Notes under the pieces: model-generated
Databases searched by the model: none
What the model was told of the DNA's origin: nothing
What the model saw: the letters and a program-made list of their open reading frames with translations, nothing else
Part shown: positions 24,842 through 42,974 of the stretch, one piece after another
How the letters are laid out: each line of letters begins with the position of its first letter
Numbering within the stretch: position 1 is the first letter of the stretch
Translations under genes and position numbers: made by a program
From: Lingula anatina
Taxonomy: Eukaryota > Brachiopoda > Lingulata > Lingulida > Lingulidae
Assembly (NCBI RefSeq): GCF_001039355.2
Contig: NW_019775591.1
Location: 911,747 to 975,746, forward strand
Length of the DNA: 64,000 nucleotides
Direction of reading: 5' to 3'

Positions 24842-25824
24842 GCAAAAATATTTTGACCTAAGCACCTAAAAGATGTTATCAAGAATGTTTTTGTAATATA
24901 TTCTTGATATTATCAAACAGCAGACTCATGGAGTGACTTTAGCCTACATGCATGGCATGTGGTGTGATGTGCAGGTTAAATATTTCTATTTATAATGATA
25001 GATTAAGGAAACTGCAGTAGGGGGGACATTAGTTTAAAATGAAATGCATAGCCGCCTTATGTGTCTGGTTTTTGCTATCAAAGATGTAGATGTTTTCCTT
25101 ATTTTTCTTTTCTTTTTTTTTTTCTTTTTCTTCTTTTTTTATATAGGTTTGAAATTGAATAACATGATGTCAGAATGTATTGGGTTTGAAATATCAATCA
25201 GGGATGCAACACTTTGAAATTACCTGTCCCTTCACATGGTGTTTATGTACACTGACAAGTTAATAACAGATGATTTATGAAATGGTGTCATATTTTGGAA
25301 ATCAATATTCTAATAATCCCATAAGCTTAAAGGACTTGAATCCCTCAATCTGTAATGTTTCAGACCCTCATGGGTAGAATATATTTTAGTATTTTAAAAT
25401 GAACTAAAATGCTGAAATCTTGCTGCTAATTTTTAAAATTTTTTCTTCTTTCTCTTCTTTTTTATTTTCTGAACTCGCCTAATCTCTGTGTGACCTCACT
25501 AAATAAAACAGCTGTCAACAGCAGTGTCACCAAAGATTTCACTCACTTGCTGTCAGCTCATCACTGTGCAAGCTGATGTTGGCCTCTTGAAAAGTCTGTT
25601 TTTAGCTGATTGGCATATATGATTACCATTAAGAGCCCAATGGCTTTTAAACTCAGCTGGAGCAGATTTCACTTAAGAACTTCAGACACAAATTGTTCTA
25701 AGGTGGACATTTTTAGTGAACTTTATCTCAAAACAAATCAGTAGTGATCCAGATGATCTAGACATTGTACCTGGTTTTATAAAAATGAAAATGGCTTTTA
25801 TATGGCATGAAAATGAAACCATTG

Positions 25825-26003
25825 CAGGGGCGGATTTAGGCCGTCTTCTGGGTCTCCCGGAAGACGGTCAGAATTTCAAGTCTTTTCAAGATTTTATATA
25901 GACGGGTATCTAACTTTTTCTGTCGGAAGACGGTCAAAAATGAGGATGGATCAACAAAGATAATTTGGAAGACTGTCAGAAAATATCTCTGGATCCGCCC
26001 CTG
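25825..26003 (+). mobile_element. hAT-like MITE, copy 2, flanked by CATTG
   Basis: The ends CAGGGGCGGATTTAGG and CTGGATCCGCCCCTG are inverted repeats around 179 bp of non-coding DNA. Internal sub-repeats based on GAAGACGGTC occur several times. Both ends abut a direct CATTG (25820-25824 and 26004-26008). The sequence of the ends is hAT-like, but hAT elements normally make 8-bp duplications, so the 5-bp flank is either an eroded 8-mer or a different family. An inverted copy lies at 7751-7918. Confidence 0.87.
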
Positions 26004-26586
26004 CATTGTACATATCCTATGAAAGGAAAGTCAAATTTTAAATGTATATATAGGCCCTATTTTCCACACCTGTTCTCGCACAGTCTGGCTTCAGTTGTCT
26101 TTGTTTTTGCACATGTTCCCATAAGTCTTTAGAGCAGCAGATACTCAGCATTTTTAGTGGACAGTGCGCTGCTGATTTATTCTGAACAGTGAAACATACC
26201 CAAATTGCAGTTCTAAAGATGAGACCATGCTTTTCGTCTGCCGTTCTTTAGTATTGCTGACCCCCTGGGTGTAACCTATCAAACTAACAGGATAAGTGCC
26301 ACCCGGCAAACCTCTAAGTACTGATCGTTGGTTACACGATATTCTGCTCTCCTGATGAGTGGAACGAAAGCAAAACTAAATGATATTTCACCTCAGGACT
26401 TTTTTTTTCTGGCATCGTGTCTTATGAGGTGAATTCCAGGCCCAAGGATTTAAAATATTTTGGACATTGTAAATTTGAATTTTTGATGTATTTTAGATAT
26501 GAAACTTTGATCCAAATGAGAAGATTATTAAATAAGTCAGCACATCCAAGTGAAGTACCCAGTAAGATAACTGCATTCTGGGGGTG

Positions 26587-26632
26587 GGGGGGGGGGGGGG
26601 GGGTCAGGGGGGCCCTGACCCCCCCTCCCCCC
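26587..26632. repeat. G-tract/C-tract hairpin
   Basis: A G run is followed by a self-complementary core, GGGGTCAGGG GG CCCTGACCCC, and then C/T tracts. The neighbouring CCTGGATCCACCC near 26833 resembles a hAT-like end, so this may be the remains of another short element. No matching left end was identified. Confidence 0.55.
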
Positions 26633-26639
26633 TTTCAAT

Positions 26640-33239
<6,600 letters not shown>

Positions 33240-33809
33240 TTAGTATGAGCTCAATGTAGGAATTCCAGTCCTAGTATAGAAAGTGTCTGCGACGATACGC
33301 GTACGTCCGAATTGAGGCTTCTTAATTTCTTCCTTCTTGATCACGTCCTCTAGTCGCCAGCCATATTCCCATGAACTCAGCAGGGGGTATGAGTATTTCT
33401 TTTCTGGGATGGCTTGATGGTATCTCTGGTTCAAATACTGATATCTGCCCCTTCCCTCCTTGGTGAAACCTTGGTATAAAAGTTCTCTGGTTTTTGGACT
33501 AACTGGGCGCATTTCGACTAAAACGGCATCGGGGTTTTCAGCTGCTAGCTTGGCATAATTAAAGCTGTAATCTGCTTTCTTTTTGTGGTACTGCCTTGGC
33601 TTAATCTTTGGTAGTCTCTTTTGGAGATCTTCGTTTACTTTTGGAGCGTTGTCGATTTTCTTACGATTCACCTCATACTGGCGCGATTTACCTTCTGTTG
33701 TCGATTGTCCTCGGAGTTTGGCGAACCACTGCAAACGAGCCAGTTCTTCTTTGGTTATAGACTCTTCCCAGAATTTCTGAGCTTGAGTGTTGGCCATATA
33801 CCTCGCCAT
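33240..33809 (-). CDS. ATP6V1FNB/SPMIP1-like protein, probable ciliary or sperm microtubule inner protein
   Basis: A single-exon frame of 189 residues. The start is the ATG at 33807-33809 in an excellent context (GCAACCATGGC). An in-frame TAA lies just upstream, and the apparent longer frame begins only with GTG. The protein is basic and tyrosine-rich with no signal peptide or membrane segment. Landmarks are KFWEESITKEELARLQWF near residue 12, RELLYQGFTKEGRGRYQYL at 108-126 and the WEYGW box at 147-151. This pattern (FW near the N-terminus, LYxGF, RxxYLxxR, WEYGW) is what I recall for the ATP6V1FNB/SPMIP1 family, axonemal microtubule-associated proteins. The family call is from memory. An X-box-like motif about 126 bp upstream supports a ciliary role. 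It is divergently arranged with FBXL5, with 212 bp between the start codons. Confidence 0.75.
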   Translation of the reverse strand: MARYMANTQAQKFWEESITKEELARLQWFAKLRGQSTTEGKSRQYEVNRKKIDNAPKVNEDLQKRLPKIKPRQYHKKKADYSFNYAKLAAENPDAVLVEMRPVSPKTRELLYQGFTKEGRGRYQYLNQRYHQAIPEKKYSYPLLSSWEYGWRLEDVIKKEEIKKPQFGRTRIVADTFYTRTGIPTLSSY

Positions 33810-33934
33810 GGTTGCAAATGGCTTGGACACTTAATCTGAAGCCTTGGTGTCAATGAAAAAGGACGCCGTTCCTTTTCTTTTGGGCTTCCCCACGCAACTG
33901 CAGCCAGGTAGAAACTACACTTTGCGATATCAAC

Positions 33935-33948
33935 GTCGCTAAGGCAAC
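33935..33948. promoter_or_regulatory. X-box-like RFX site
   Basis: GTCGCTAAGGCAAC matches 11 of 14 positions of the palindromic X-box consensus GTTGCCATGGCAAC, including the complete GGCAAC half. RFX factors use this motif to switch on ciliary genes (family knowledge). It lies 126 bp upstream of the SPMIP1-like ATG and 74 bp upstream of the FBXL5 ATG. Confidence 0.55.
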
Positions 33949-33956
33949 AAAGGATG

Positions 33957-33964
33957 TGACGTCA
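33957..33964. promoter_or_regulatory. Palindromic CRE (TGACGTCA)
   Basis: A perfect 8-bp CREB/ATF site 58 bp before the FBXL5 ATG. It is close to the start region and next to the X-box, which favours function, though an 8-mer can arise by chance. Confidence 0.5.
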
Positions 33965-34021
33965 GAATCACGCTGTTGGTCAACACGTACGAGATTGACC
34001 GAGACTCAAAATTGCTCCAAA

Positions 34022-37000
34022 ATGGCACCCTTTCCTGAGGAAGTTGATGTTTTTACCATTCCCCACTCTCGAATGAAGCAGTTGGTGCATAAGTATTGCG
34101 ATATGGTAAGTATAAGCATACTATTCCCTACAATGCCTCTTATATTTTGTCTGTTTTAATGTTCTGTTGAACGGAGTCAATAACTCGAAGAGACGCACTG
34201 CGAATGATTTCAGAAAATACTGTCAGTTTTAGATATCTTTCCACTTTCAGTGTATGGTATATTTATTTCGTTAAAAGCCAGTTAAGAGGAGTTTTTATTT
34301 AGACACTTGGTAAACTTCATTTCAAGATATTGTGTGTTGTGTAAAATGACATGATCAGGATAGTAATGATAAACACTGAACTTGGAAGTCGAGCCGTGTC
34401 CGAGTCACAGTAGATCAGAAGAAAAGTAGGTCATGTTTTGGATCGTCGTGATGCAGAATGCAGTGCCTTGTTAAAAGTGTCAGGCAGTATCACCTGGGCT
34501 ATTAATATACACGATAGCCTGATTTCATCAGTCAGTTCAACTCTTTGCACAGATTGCATCTGTATAAAATATCAGATACTGATGATTATACACTTCTATA
34601 AACAATCGGACAAACAGACTAGCAGTTACAAATTTGCAGGATCTAAGGACATTCTTTATAGCAGAAAAGATTTTTTTTAATAGTTTTTTGTGCTTTATAT
34701 ATATTTTACATAGTAGTATTAGAATACATAAATAATTAGACAATTCAAAATTGGGGCTCTTAAATTTGTTGCATGTCCCTTGGAAATTTTGACAGTCATC
34801 GACACGTAGAAATGACAGTTTCAGCATGTCTGCAGTGCTGAGGGGTTTTCTATCAATAACCAGTCACTGTTATGAATGGAAACAACTTCTTTATTACTAC
34901 ATAAAAGATGAGCACCCTTGATTTATATCATTGTCAGAAAATAAGTATTTGAGTAATGTAAAAAGACATGCTCTACAAAGCTTATGATATTGATAGTATA
35001 TATGTGATTTGTATTTTAAGTTGATTGAAAGTTATCACTGTAAAACTCTTTTTTATTTATATATTTTTATTTTATTGTTTTAGCTGTCATCAGTGAATTT
35101 CAGCTCTGATTTCGACCTTGAAATGCTTCTCCAGAACTTATGCAACACCTTTGCCGAATTCAAAGCCCACGAACAGATAGAAAATGAACTCATTATGAAA
35201 CGCTTGAAACACAAACTGAAAGCCTTACAGATCACAAACACTGCTGTCTGCAACTGCCACTCAGACAATCGCTTGACAGAAATGATTGAGTTTTTCAAAA
35301 GTGGTCTCGAAAAGGTCACCAGTAATCCAGCAGATAGGATTAATTATGGCAAGCAGCTACGTGAAACACTGGAGGAGTTTACTGAGCAATTCCTACCTCA
35401 TATGAAAGAGGAAGAAGAGGTGAGATATAGGGAAAAAAGATTTTAATCAATTTAAATCATATTTAAAAAACTCCTTGAAAACTTAATGTGCCAGCTTAAT
35501 CTAAGTATCAGAAAAAAAAATTTAATGTCTTTGTGTATGTGATGAGGGTCTATTTTTCCATTTAGTTATTATAAGCACACTGAACTGTTGGATCATTTAG
35601 AACAACTAATCTACCCCTGGCTGTTGCCTTATTCTGTGTTACTTATATAGTGTCTGGGGTAGTGCAAACACTCGCCAATTTAGCCAAATGCTAAAATTGA
35701 CAAACTGGCTAAACAAAAGGCCTTGATTTGACTTATTTTAGTCTAATTATAACCATTTGGATAACAAATTAACAAAAAAAGTGGCAATTTGGCTGAGCTA
35801 AACAAATTGCTAATGCTACCGTGACTCCAGAATATATTTTAATGAACATTTTCTAGGTGTTTCAACCACTTCTCATCAAGTATTTCCCATACGAGGAGTT
35901 GAAGATCATCAAAGAAGCAGTGATACAAAAACACATTGAAAAACACCAGCGCCAGAAATATGACGACAGTGAGAAAGAGGTGTGTGAGGAGGAGAAAGAC
36001 ACACCAGAAGAAGGTGGGCGGTTGCTGCTCATAGCTGTAGCAATTACATTTTCATTTTATTCTTGAATAACTTTTCCAGATGAGAAATAAATAACCCTTG
36101 TATTTCCAGGATCAGTAGACATTCAAAATGTAAGGAAAACCACATCCTTTTAAATAGTACTAAAAGGTGTAACTGTGTTGCAATTTCCATGTTTTTCAAG
36201 CTACTAGTTGTTCTTAACTTTATATAAAAACATATTTAACTAGACATTTCCAACTAGACATATTTCTTCTGTACAATGTTTTTTCCTCAAAAGATAAGAA
36301 CCATGTATGAAGTTTTTGTTGAAGAACACAACTGTTCACTTTATTTAACATCTAAACAAATCTTTATGTATATGCCCACTTTATCAATTCTTCTTGTTCA
36401 GAAAAAGAGAGTTCCAGAGAAAGGTCCCAGGTAGAGCTCCCCCCTGAGGTGTTGGTCAACATTTTCTCTTACCTGAACCCCCGGGATCTGGCCAGGTGTG
36501 CTCAGGTGTGCAAGACCTGGAATACACTGACCATGGATGGACAGTTGTGGAAGGCAATATATCCAGTGCAGTGGGCTCAAGGTAGGGGAAAACTGTGTGT
36601 GTGAGTGTGTGTGTGGGTGGGTGGGTGTGGGTGGGTGGGTGTAGGTGGATGGGTGTGGGTGGGTGGGTGGGTGGGTGCATGGAGTTGGGGTGATTTTTGG
36701 GTTTGGCTGTGCATAAGTTAAAAGCAAGGATTGGATCACTGTTAGGACCTTTAAAATATTTACCCGCAAGAAACCTGATAGAAATACAAGAAACCTGATT
36801 GTCACGGATGTAAATGCTACTTTTTAGGGTTGAGATTTTATTGAACACTTCTTTTGGAGTTTGATATGTGTACAGACTAAAATAACTTATCATCCAATTT
36901 TCATATTATATTTAAAAATATGGCCATATTTGTATATTTCTAAATTCAGATAAGAAACTAATTCATTAAAACTAAGTTCAAGAATACACAAGATGTCTTT

Positions 37001-39994
37001 TCTTTCAACTGTTTCAGGTAATTGGAGCTTCAGTGCCCCTGACTTGGAGCAGGAGCCAGAGGATTTCAGTGAAGACCGCTACGTAGTCATTGATGATGAT
37101 GCTGACATTGATGAGACCTATGACAGTGACAGTAGTCACAGCAGCAATGATAGTTACAATGAGAACATAAAGCAGGTATGGTGTCAAAATATGATTTCTA
37201 TAATCAGAGCCTCACTGGGGAAACCAAAGGCTGCTCCTGTGCATTATCAAGACTAGGACTAACTAAAATTGAGACAATTCAAATTGGTGCTGTTGAAAAT
37301 AATACATAAAGAATTGATTTGCAATGCTAGGTGCCAAAAGCAAGTTTTCAGTTATTTTCAGAATCTGTGAACTCTTGCAATAATTCTCTTAACTGAATTG
37401 GAAAAAGTCTTGAATTATGTAAGAAAGATTTCTGTATTTTGACTACAAGGTATGCATAATGGTGCAGTACTTGACCTAAGTCATTTGTACAAATGAAATT
37501 TGAATATTTTTTAGCTGCGCCAAGAAGCTCGAGTCCTAGTCAGTATCACAAAGAACTTGCTGCCAAAGGTGGGGAAGTCTGTTGAAACGCTGAGTGTTGC
37601 TCACAGCAAGGCTATTACCAATGGGCTGGTACGTTAATAAGTTATGATACTAACAATTACAGTGGTAATAATAATAATTATAAGATTATTTAGGTCAGTT
37701 AAATATGTATTTATAGATAAATATGATCAAAAATTAGTCCAATGTTGGAAAGATGGCATAAAAAGATTTAAAAAAACAAACAGTTGCTGACATATTGAAG
37801 AACTTGGCTACATTATACTTCTAGGAGAGCACAAAATAGTTAATGCAATTTTTTGCAGTTAAATAGTTTTATGCTTTAGTATAATGTGAGAAAGCAGCCA
37901 AATATATCTGAAAAATGTGAATAAAATGTTATTTTCAGCTGAGTAAGATGTTGAAGCACTGCCCCAATGTGCAGCACCTGGATGTCAAACAAACCAATGT
38001 GTCTGACACTGCATTTAAAAGGTAAACAGTATGGATATCATTGACCCCTCGCAGAATAAGTAATTATGGAAGTGAAAAAAAAATGCTTTTGAACGTATCA
38101 GAGATAAGATTGCAATTACAATCAGCAAACTGTATCACTGATAATGAGATTAAGTTTTATGCAAATGTCTGCTATTACATATTTCTCTGTATACTTTATT
38201 ATATCATCTGGTCACAGAATTACAGAATCAATTTACACTGAATTTCAGTAAGATGAAAATGGCTGTAAAATTACAGCCATTAGCCTCTCATTAAAGAAGA
38301 ATTTAATGTTAAATTTTATTCGCAGCATGCTCAAATAATATGGTAAGGTGGGGGGGTCATATTGTCCTAATTCATGAATTATAATTTGTATATAATTACA
38401 ACACTGTGTTTACTTCCAGACTGGGTAAGGACGGCTGTGGTAGCAAGCTGAAAACCCTGATCTTGTCAGGCTGTGCAAACATAACAGACTATACACTAAT
38501 CAAGCTGTCTCAGGCTCTCAGCGGAGGGTTGGAGGCAGTATGGACCGAGGAATTCTGCTGCCAGAACAACAAATCTGACGACAAAGACATTTACCAAGAG
38601 AAATACGACTGTCATGCACAGGTACCTCCCCCTTGTGGTGAATATGAAGATCACGCAGAAGTGCCCAGTATGCAAGACGACGATGAAAAGCTGTCCTGTG
38701 ATAGTATAGATGGCAGCACCACAGTGTTACCCCATCAGTATATAGACTTCGATTCATTTGAATCCCAGCTCCAAAGGACGTTTACAATGCTGGAGCTGGG
38801 GGGTGTCCCCCAAGTGGAAGGTCAGGTGATGTCCACGTGCCAGAACTGCCCCCACCAGACGGGAAATGTCGGCAGCATTGAGAACTGTTCCAGACTCCTG
38901 ACAGAGGAGAGGCAGATTGCGGTAGAGAAGCCGCAGTTTGATGTGATAGATGTGAAAAAGACTCTGGAATATCTGGACTTATCTGGTTGCTGCATGGTCA
39001 CTGATGTTGGATTGAGGTTTGTGGGGGAGACAGGAGTAAAGAGAAGAAAACCAATCTTGTTCAATACTTGTTTACTTAATTATCTTGGTGAATGGATTCA
39101 CATAAGGCAGATTGTTTAATAAGGGTCTAAGAATTACTATTTCCATAGTATGAAAATTGGGTTGGAGTCATCTGCAACTGTAGGGACAATCTGATGAATA
39201 TTGACCAAACTTAGGTTCTTGAAGTCCAGAGAGCTGTGGTAGAAATTGTGCCAGTAAATGGCTGCATATCACATTAAAGTTGCTTTTAGAATCATTATTA
39301 AACTGTCAGTTGGAAAGTGAAGAGTTATCAGTGGGGAGCTCTAGATGAATCTGTATTGTATTTGTTTCTTTCAAAATTTTCTTTTTCAGCAATTGTTTTA
39401 TAGTTCATTTATTATAGACCTTCGAAAAAGTCTGTGCATTTACTCTTTCAGTTTCACTGTAGTCAGTTTTGAAAAAGAAGCCCCATTTACCCTTTTGTCT
39501 TAACTATGTCCCCTGAAATTAAGAGCCTGACAGAAAAGATCTATTTCATAGCTGGCAGACCATGATGTTAATTAAACTTGGTGACCTGAGCATTTGATGT
39601 GCTTCTTTGTGCAGAAACTTTGGCTTACTTAGGCTGCAAGTTTTCATGGCGGTGTTTACAAGTTAAGAAGCAACCACCCTATTAAGACCAAAAATCAATA
39701 GATTATAACAGAGTCCAATCTGAATTTTCTTGCCATCGCTTAATTGGACATTATGCCTATTTTAGAGCTTTAGCCAGCAACCATGGCCTTCCCCGCCTGC
39801 GACACCTTGACCTGTCCGGCTGCAGTAACCTGAGTGGTCAAGCCCTGACCAGTCTGGTGGACACCTGCCATGCCCTGAATGTGGAAGAGCTGTACTACTG
39901 CGATAACCTGCTGGACGGCCCGTACCCTGAGGAGGCCAGTGGATGCCAGAACCTGGAGTGTTCTAATAGGTTCTGTTGTAGGAGTGGGAAGTAG
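34022..39994 (+). CDS. FBXL5: F-box/LRR-repeat protein 5, iron-sensing SCF ubiquitin ligase subunit
   Basis: Nine coding exons: 34022-34105, 35084-35419, 35857-36013, 36402-36581, 37018-37175, 37515-37628, 37939-38021, 38420-39016, 39766-39994. All have GT-AG borders and a continuous frame (645 residues; the human protein is about 690). Residues 1 to about 160 form the hemerythrin-like domain, starting [11 protein letters not shown] as in vertebrates. Iron-ligand positions are present: H15, H57, E58, E61, H87, H134, E138, with about seven extra residues before H87. The F-box is at about 203-250 ([15 protein letters not shown]). Leucine-rich repeats (LSGC) flank a divergent acidic loop in the large eighth exon. 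The C-terminus keeps cysteines C615, C630, C640, C641, equivalent to the [2Fe-2S] ligands of human FBXL5. In the family, FBXL5 directs SCF to ubiquitinate iron-regulatory proteins when iron and oxygen suffice. The stop TAG is at 39992-39994, after the family-typical ending CCRSGK. Confidence 0.96.
35645..35835. repeat. Candidate degenerate foldback repeat in FBXL5 intron 2
   Basis: Several inverted words (CCAATTTAGCCAAA, GGCTAAAC, GGCAATTTGGCTGAGC) lie between a left edge TGTCTGGGGTAG and a right edge GCTACCGTGACTCCAGA, which are loosely complementary. No second copy was found in the window, so the element call is weak. Confidence 0.35.
36598..36680 (+). repeat. G-rich (GTGGGTGG)n tract just inside FBXL5 intron 4
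   Basis: More than ten GGG runs with short T-containing loops begin about 20 bases after the donor of the F-box exon. On the transcribed RNA this has strong G-quadruplex potential. The complementary His/Pro/Thr-rich open frames are artefacts of the repeat. Confidence 0.8.
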
Positions 39995-42858
39995 ACGTGG
40001 ACATGGTGAGTAGAAGGGTGTGTGCCCCAGAGTCCAGAGGCCTGAATGGCAGGTAGTGTGCTCGTTGGTGTGTGCCTATGGATATGTATGTCCGTATGTT
40101 TTTGTTGTGACTTTGGGGTGTTATTTAAGTGCATTTAAAAAAAAAAAGAAGTTTGAAGAGTGGTGATGTAAAAATCCAAAGGTGAATTGAAAAGTGAAAG
40201 CAATGAAGTGTTGTTAAAAGTGCAGTGAATACAGAAAAGCCTTGAGAAGCTCTTTCATATGGAATGCAATGTAGAACAAAAAAAATTGCTCAGTGGACGT
40301 GGAACTTGTACGTAAACTTATCCTAAGGATGCACGTGTTAAAAAGTAAAACCCCAGCATGTATAGAGATTTTTACAGTTTAAATTGTTTTATGCAGCTTT
40401 GTCTTAGTGAGGTCAGGTGCTTATATTTGGCCACATTGTGTTTTCTCGTTCACAACCAAGTTGTCTTCTCTATCGCAATTAGGGTGGCATTCCCCCTTAT
40501 GTTTAACAAATCAATGCCTCATACTTACAATCTTTGTCTCCTCCAACACATCGTACCCACTCCTTTCCTTGAGGCAGTTCTGAGCTTCGATATAAAATCA
40601 ATTCTTTACATGGTTACCGTATCTTAGCTACTATACATTGTAAATAATGTAGGTTTATGTAATGCAATAGAAATCATTACCTCTATTTTGTTCTCATGAC
40701 CTAAAGGAGTAAATGTTTAGACATCTTGTTTTTGACGCACATGAATATCTATAATTTGAAGACTTTTTTTGTCCCTGTAGTTTTGGTTCATTACTGAAAT
40801 GTATTTGACTTCAGAGTGTAAATATTTTCTTAAGAGTATGCAAGCACTATGATTTCGATGTAAAGGAAGTTGAGGGGAAGAGATATCTTCAAGAGGTGAT
40901 GTGTGTAGATTTTTGATAAGAGGAAGGCCCATTGAGGTACAGTGTTCCACTTTCCACTTATAGAACAGCTGGATAATGGTACTTTGTTCCTTGTTTAGAA
41001 AATCAAAACATCATTGATGTTATTTTGTCTATCCGTCAAATGGTCTTTTTTATGAGAGAGAGAGAGAAGGTGAATGCTTTTATAAGAGGATGAATATTCA
41101 CAGCTGATGGAAAAAAATTATTTGAATGGGAAAGGGGAGATGTTGAACATAAAGCTAGTTAAATTATTTAGAATAACATGCCCAGAACAATAATCATGAC
41201 AACAGTGTAGTTCTTAAGGTTACTCAGCTATGGCATGTCACTTTTGGGTGGGCATTGAAGTACAGACCACCAGTTCAAACTTTTCATTGATTTTTCTTTT
41301 TCTTTCATCAGAAAAACTAAGGTTTGGATATTAAACATTGGTATTTTAAAACGCTATTCAGGGATATTTTGTTTTTCAGTTCATCTTGCATGGTCAAATT
41401 TCTTCAGTCTAGATGTTGAATAAAATTTCAGATAAACCACAAGCTCAATGCTGTTATTATGTGGTCCTATAAGCTGTTCCCCAGCTTCCCCTTCCCCTCC
41501 CCCCCCCCTTCCCCTCCCCTCTCCTCGCTGTCTAGGCCAGTCTTAACTCCCAGCACAATCAGATCAATGTCTGCTTTCTTATCTTGACTACAATTAAAGT
41601 ATAGTCAGAGTCTGATTACTTTGTACAGCTTGACAGTTATCATCATGTTCAGTTGGACATAATCTAAATGCCCATTGATTTCAGTTATTTGAGTAGATTT
41701 CACCATAGATTGCCCAATATGTGTTACTTGCTGATGTCTGTAATTAGTTTCTGGTAAAGTCTTGGTGTTTATTTTGACATAATCTTCTTTAATATGTTCT
41801 CGTATATTTTGTTCAACTGTAATACTCTCTACTTCTAAGCATTTCTTTACAATAAAAAAGATATATTCACCCTTAAAGACATCAGTAGTGAAGTTTCAAC
41901 TAAATTCAGGTATTAAGACTGTAAAAATTTGGTATTTATTTTCTGTCAGATTTCATTCCCTAAATTCCTGTGATTTGTCTTGAGGTTGGCACAGTCCTTA
42001 TTGACTGTAATCTCTCCAAGTTACGTACACAAGTTTGCTTAATACCAAACTAATTATTGTAATTAAGGAAACTCTTTTTTATGAAGGCCATGGTAAAATT
42101 GCAAATTCTTAGATGTGTATGAATGATGTAAATTGTTTTGAATCCAAGAAAAAAGGATAACAAATAGCTTAATGTCACTTTGTTGCCTACTAGTACCTAA
42201 CCAAAGAGGTACTTTGGTGTGAATTTTGATTTATATTTTGTCAATTTGTAAGTGTGTCTTTGTGTGAACGTATGTTAAAAGGAAGGTAAAATGTTGCTTA
42301 TCAAAAGAAGATATAATTTTTTCTGCTCTGACAAAGTAGGCTGTTATGGATTGGTTCATTTAGTCTGTTTACTTGTTTTAGATCAAGGTTCTAGATTACT
42401 TGTCCTGGATTTGTATTTTGCGATTAGAAAGGTGTAAAGTATATTTAACATCAAAACAGAACCGAGATAAGGCTGATCCCATTAAAGTCAACATTTTAAT
42501 TGATTGGTCTGTTTTTTGGGGATGTATGTCTGTCTGCCCACTCAAATCTTCAGGCTTTCCTTTTCAGATTAATTTTACTGTTTTGATTTCAAAAACTTGG
42601 TAATTATTGCATAATACGATAGCATGTTGAATCTCGGTAGTACACAGTGTAGCAAGCAGCAACTTGAGTCCAGAAATTAGTAGTATCATCAATTTATTTG
42701 CGTTATATGAATTTCATAAAGTCAAAACCAGGCACAGTGTTACTCTAGACAGGAGCATACAAGAAATGACAAACTTGGAAGTTTGTAGTATATGCTTAGT
42801 CATAGCTGTACCAAACAGCAGTTAATACAGGTGCATTTATCAGAAGTAGGATATAGTT

Positions 42859-42974
<116 letters not shown>

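Larger units (their letters stand above)
33810..34021. promoter_or_regulatory. Bidirectional promoter region between the SPMIP1-like gene and FBXL5
   Basis: Only 212 bp separate the two divergent start codons, and the interval is richer in G+C and CpG than its surroundings. No TATA box stands out. It contains an X-box-like site (33935-33948) and a perfect TGACGTCA (33957-33964), so a shared CpG-type promoter is the simplest reading. Confidence 0.65.

Noticed and set aside
36600-36680. Telomere-like or subtelomeric repeat
   Set aside because: The unit is an irregular GTGGG/GGTG mixture, not TTAGGG, and it lies inside an FBXL5 intron.
36398-36893. His/Pro/Thr-rich minus-strand frames
   Set aside because: Complement of the GTGGG repeat and of the FBXL5 F-box exon.
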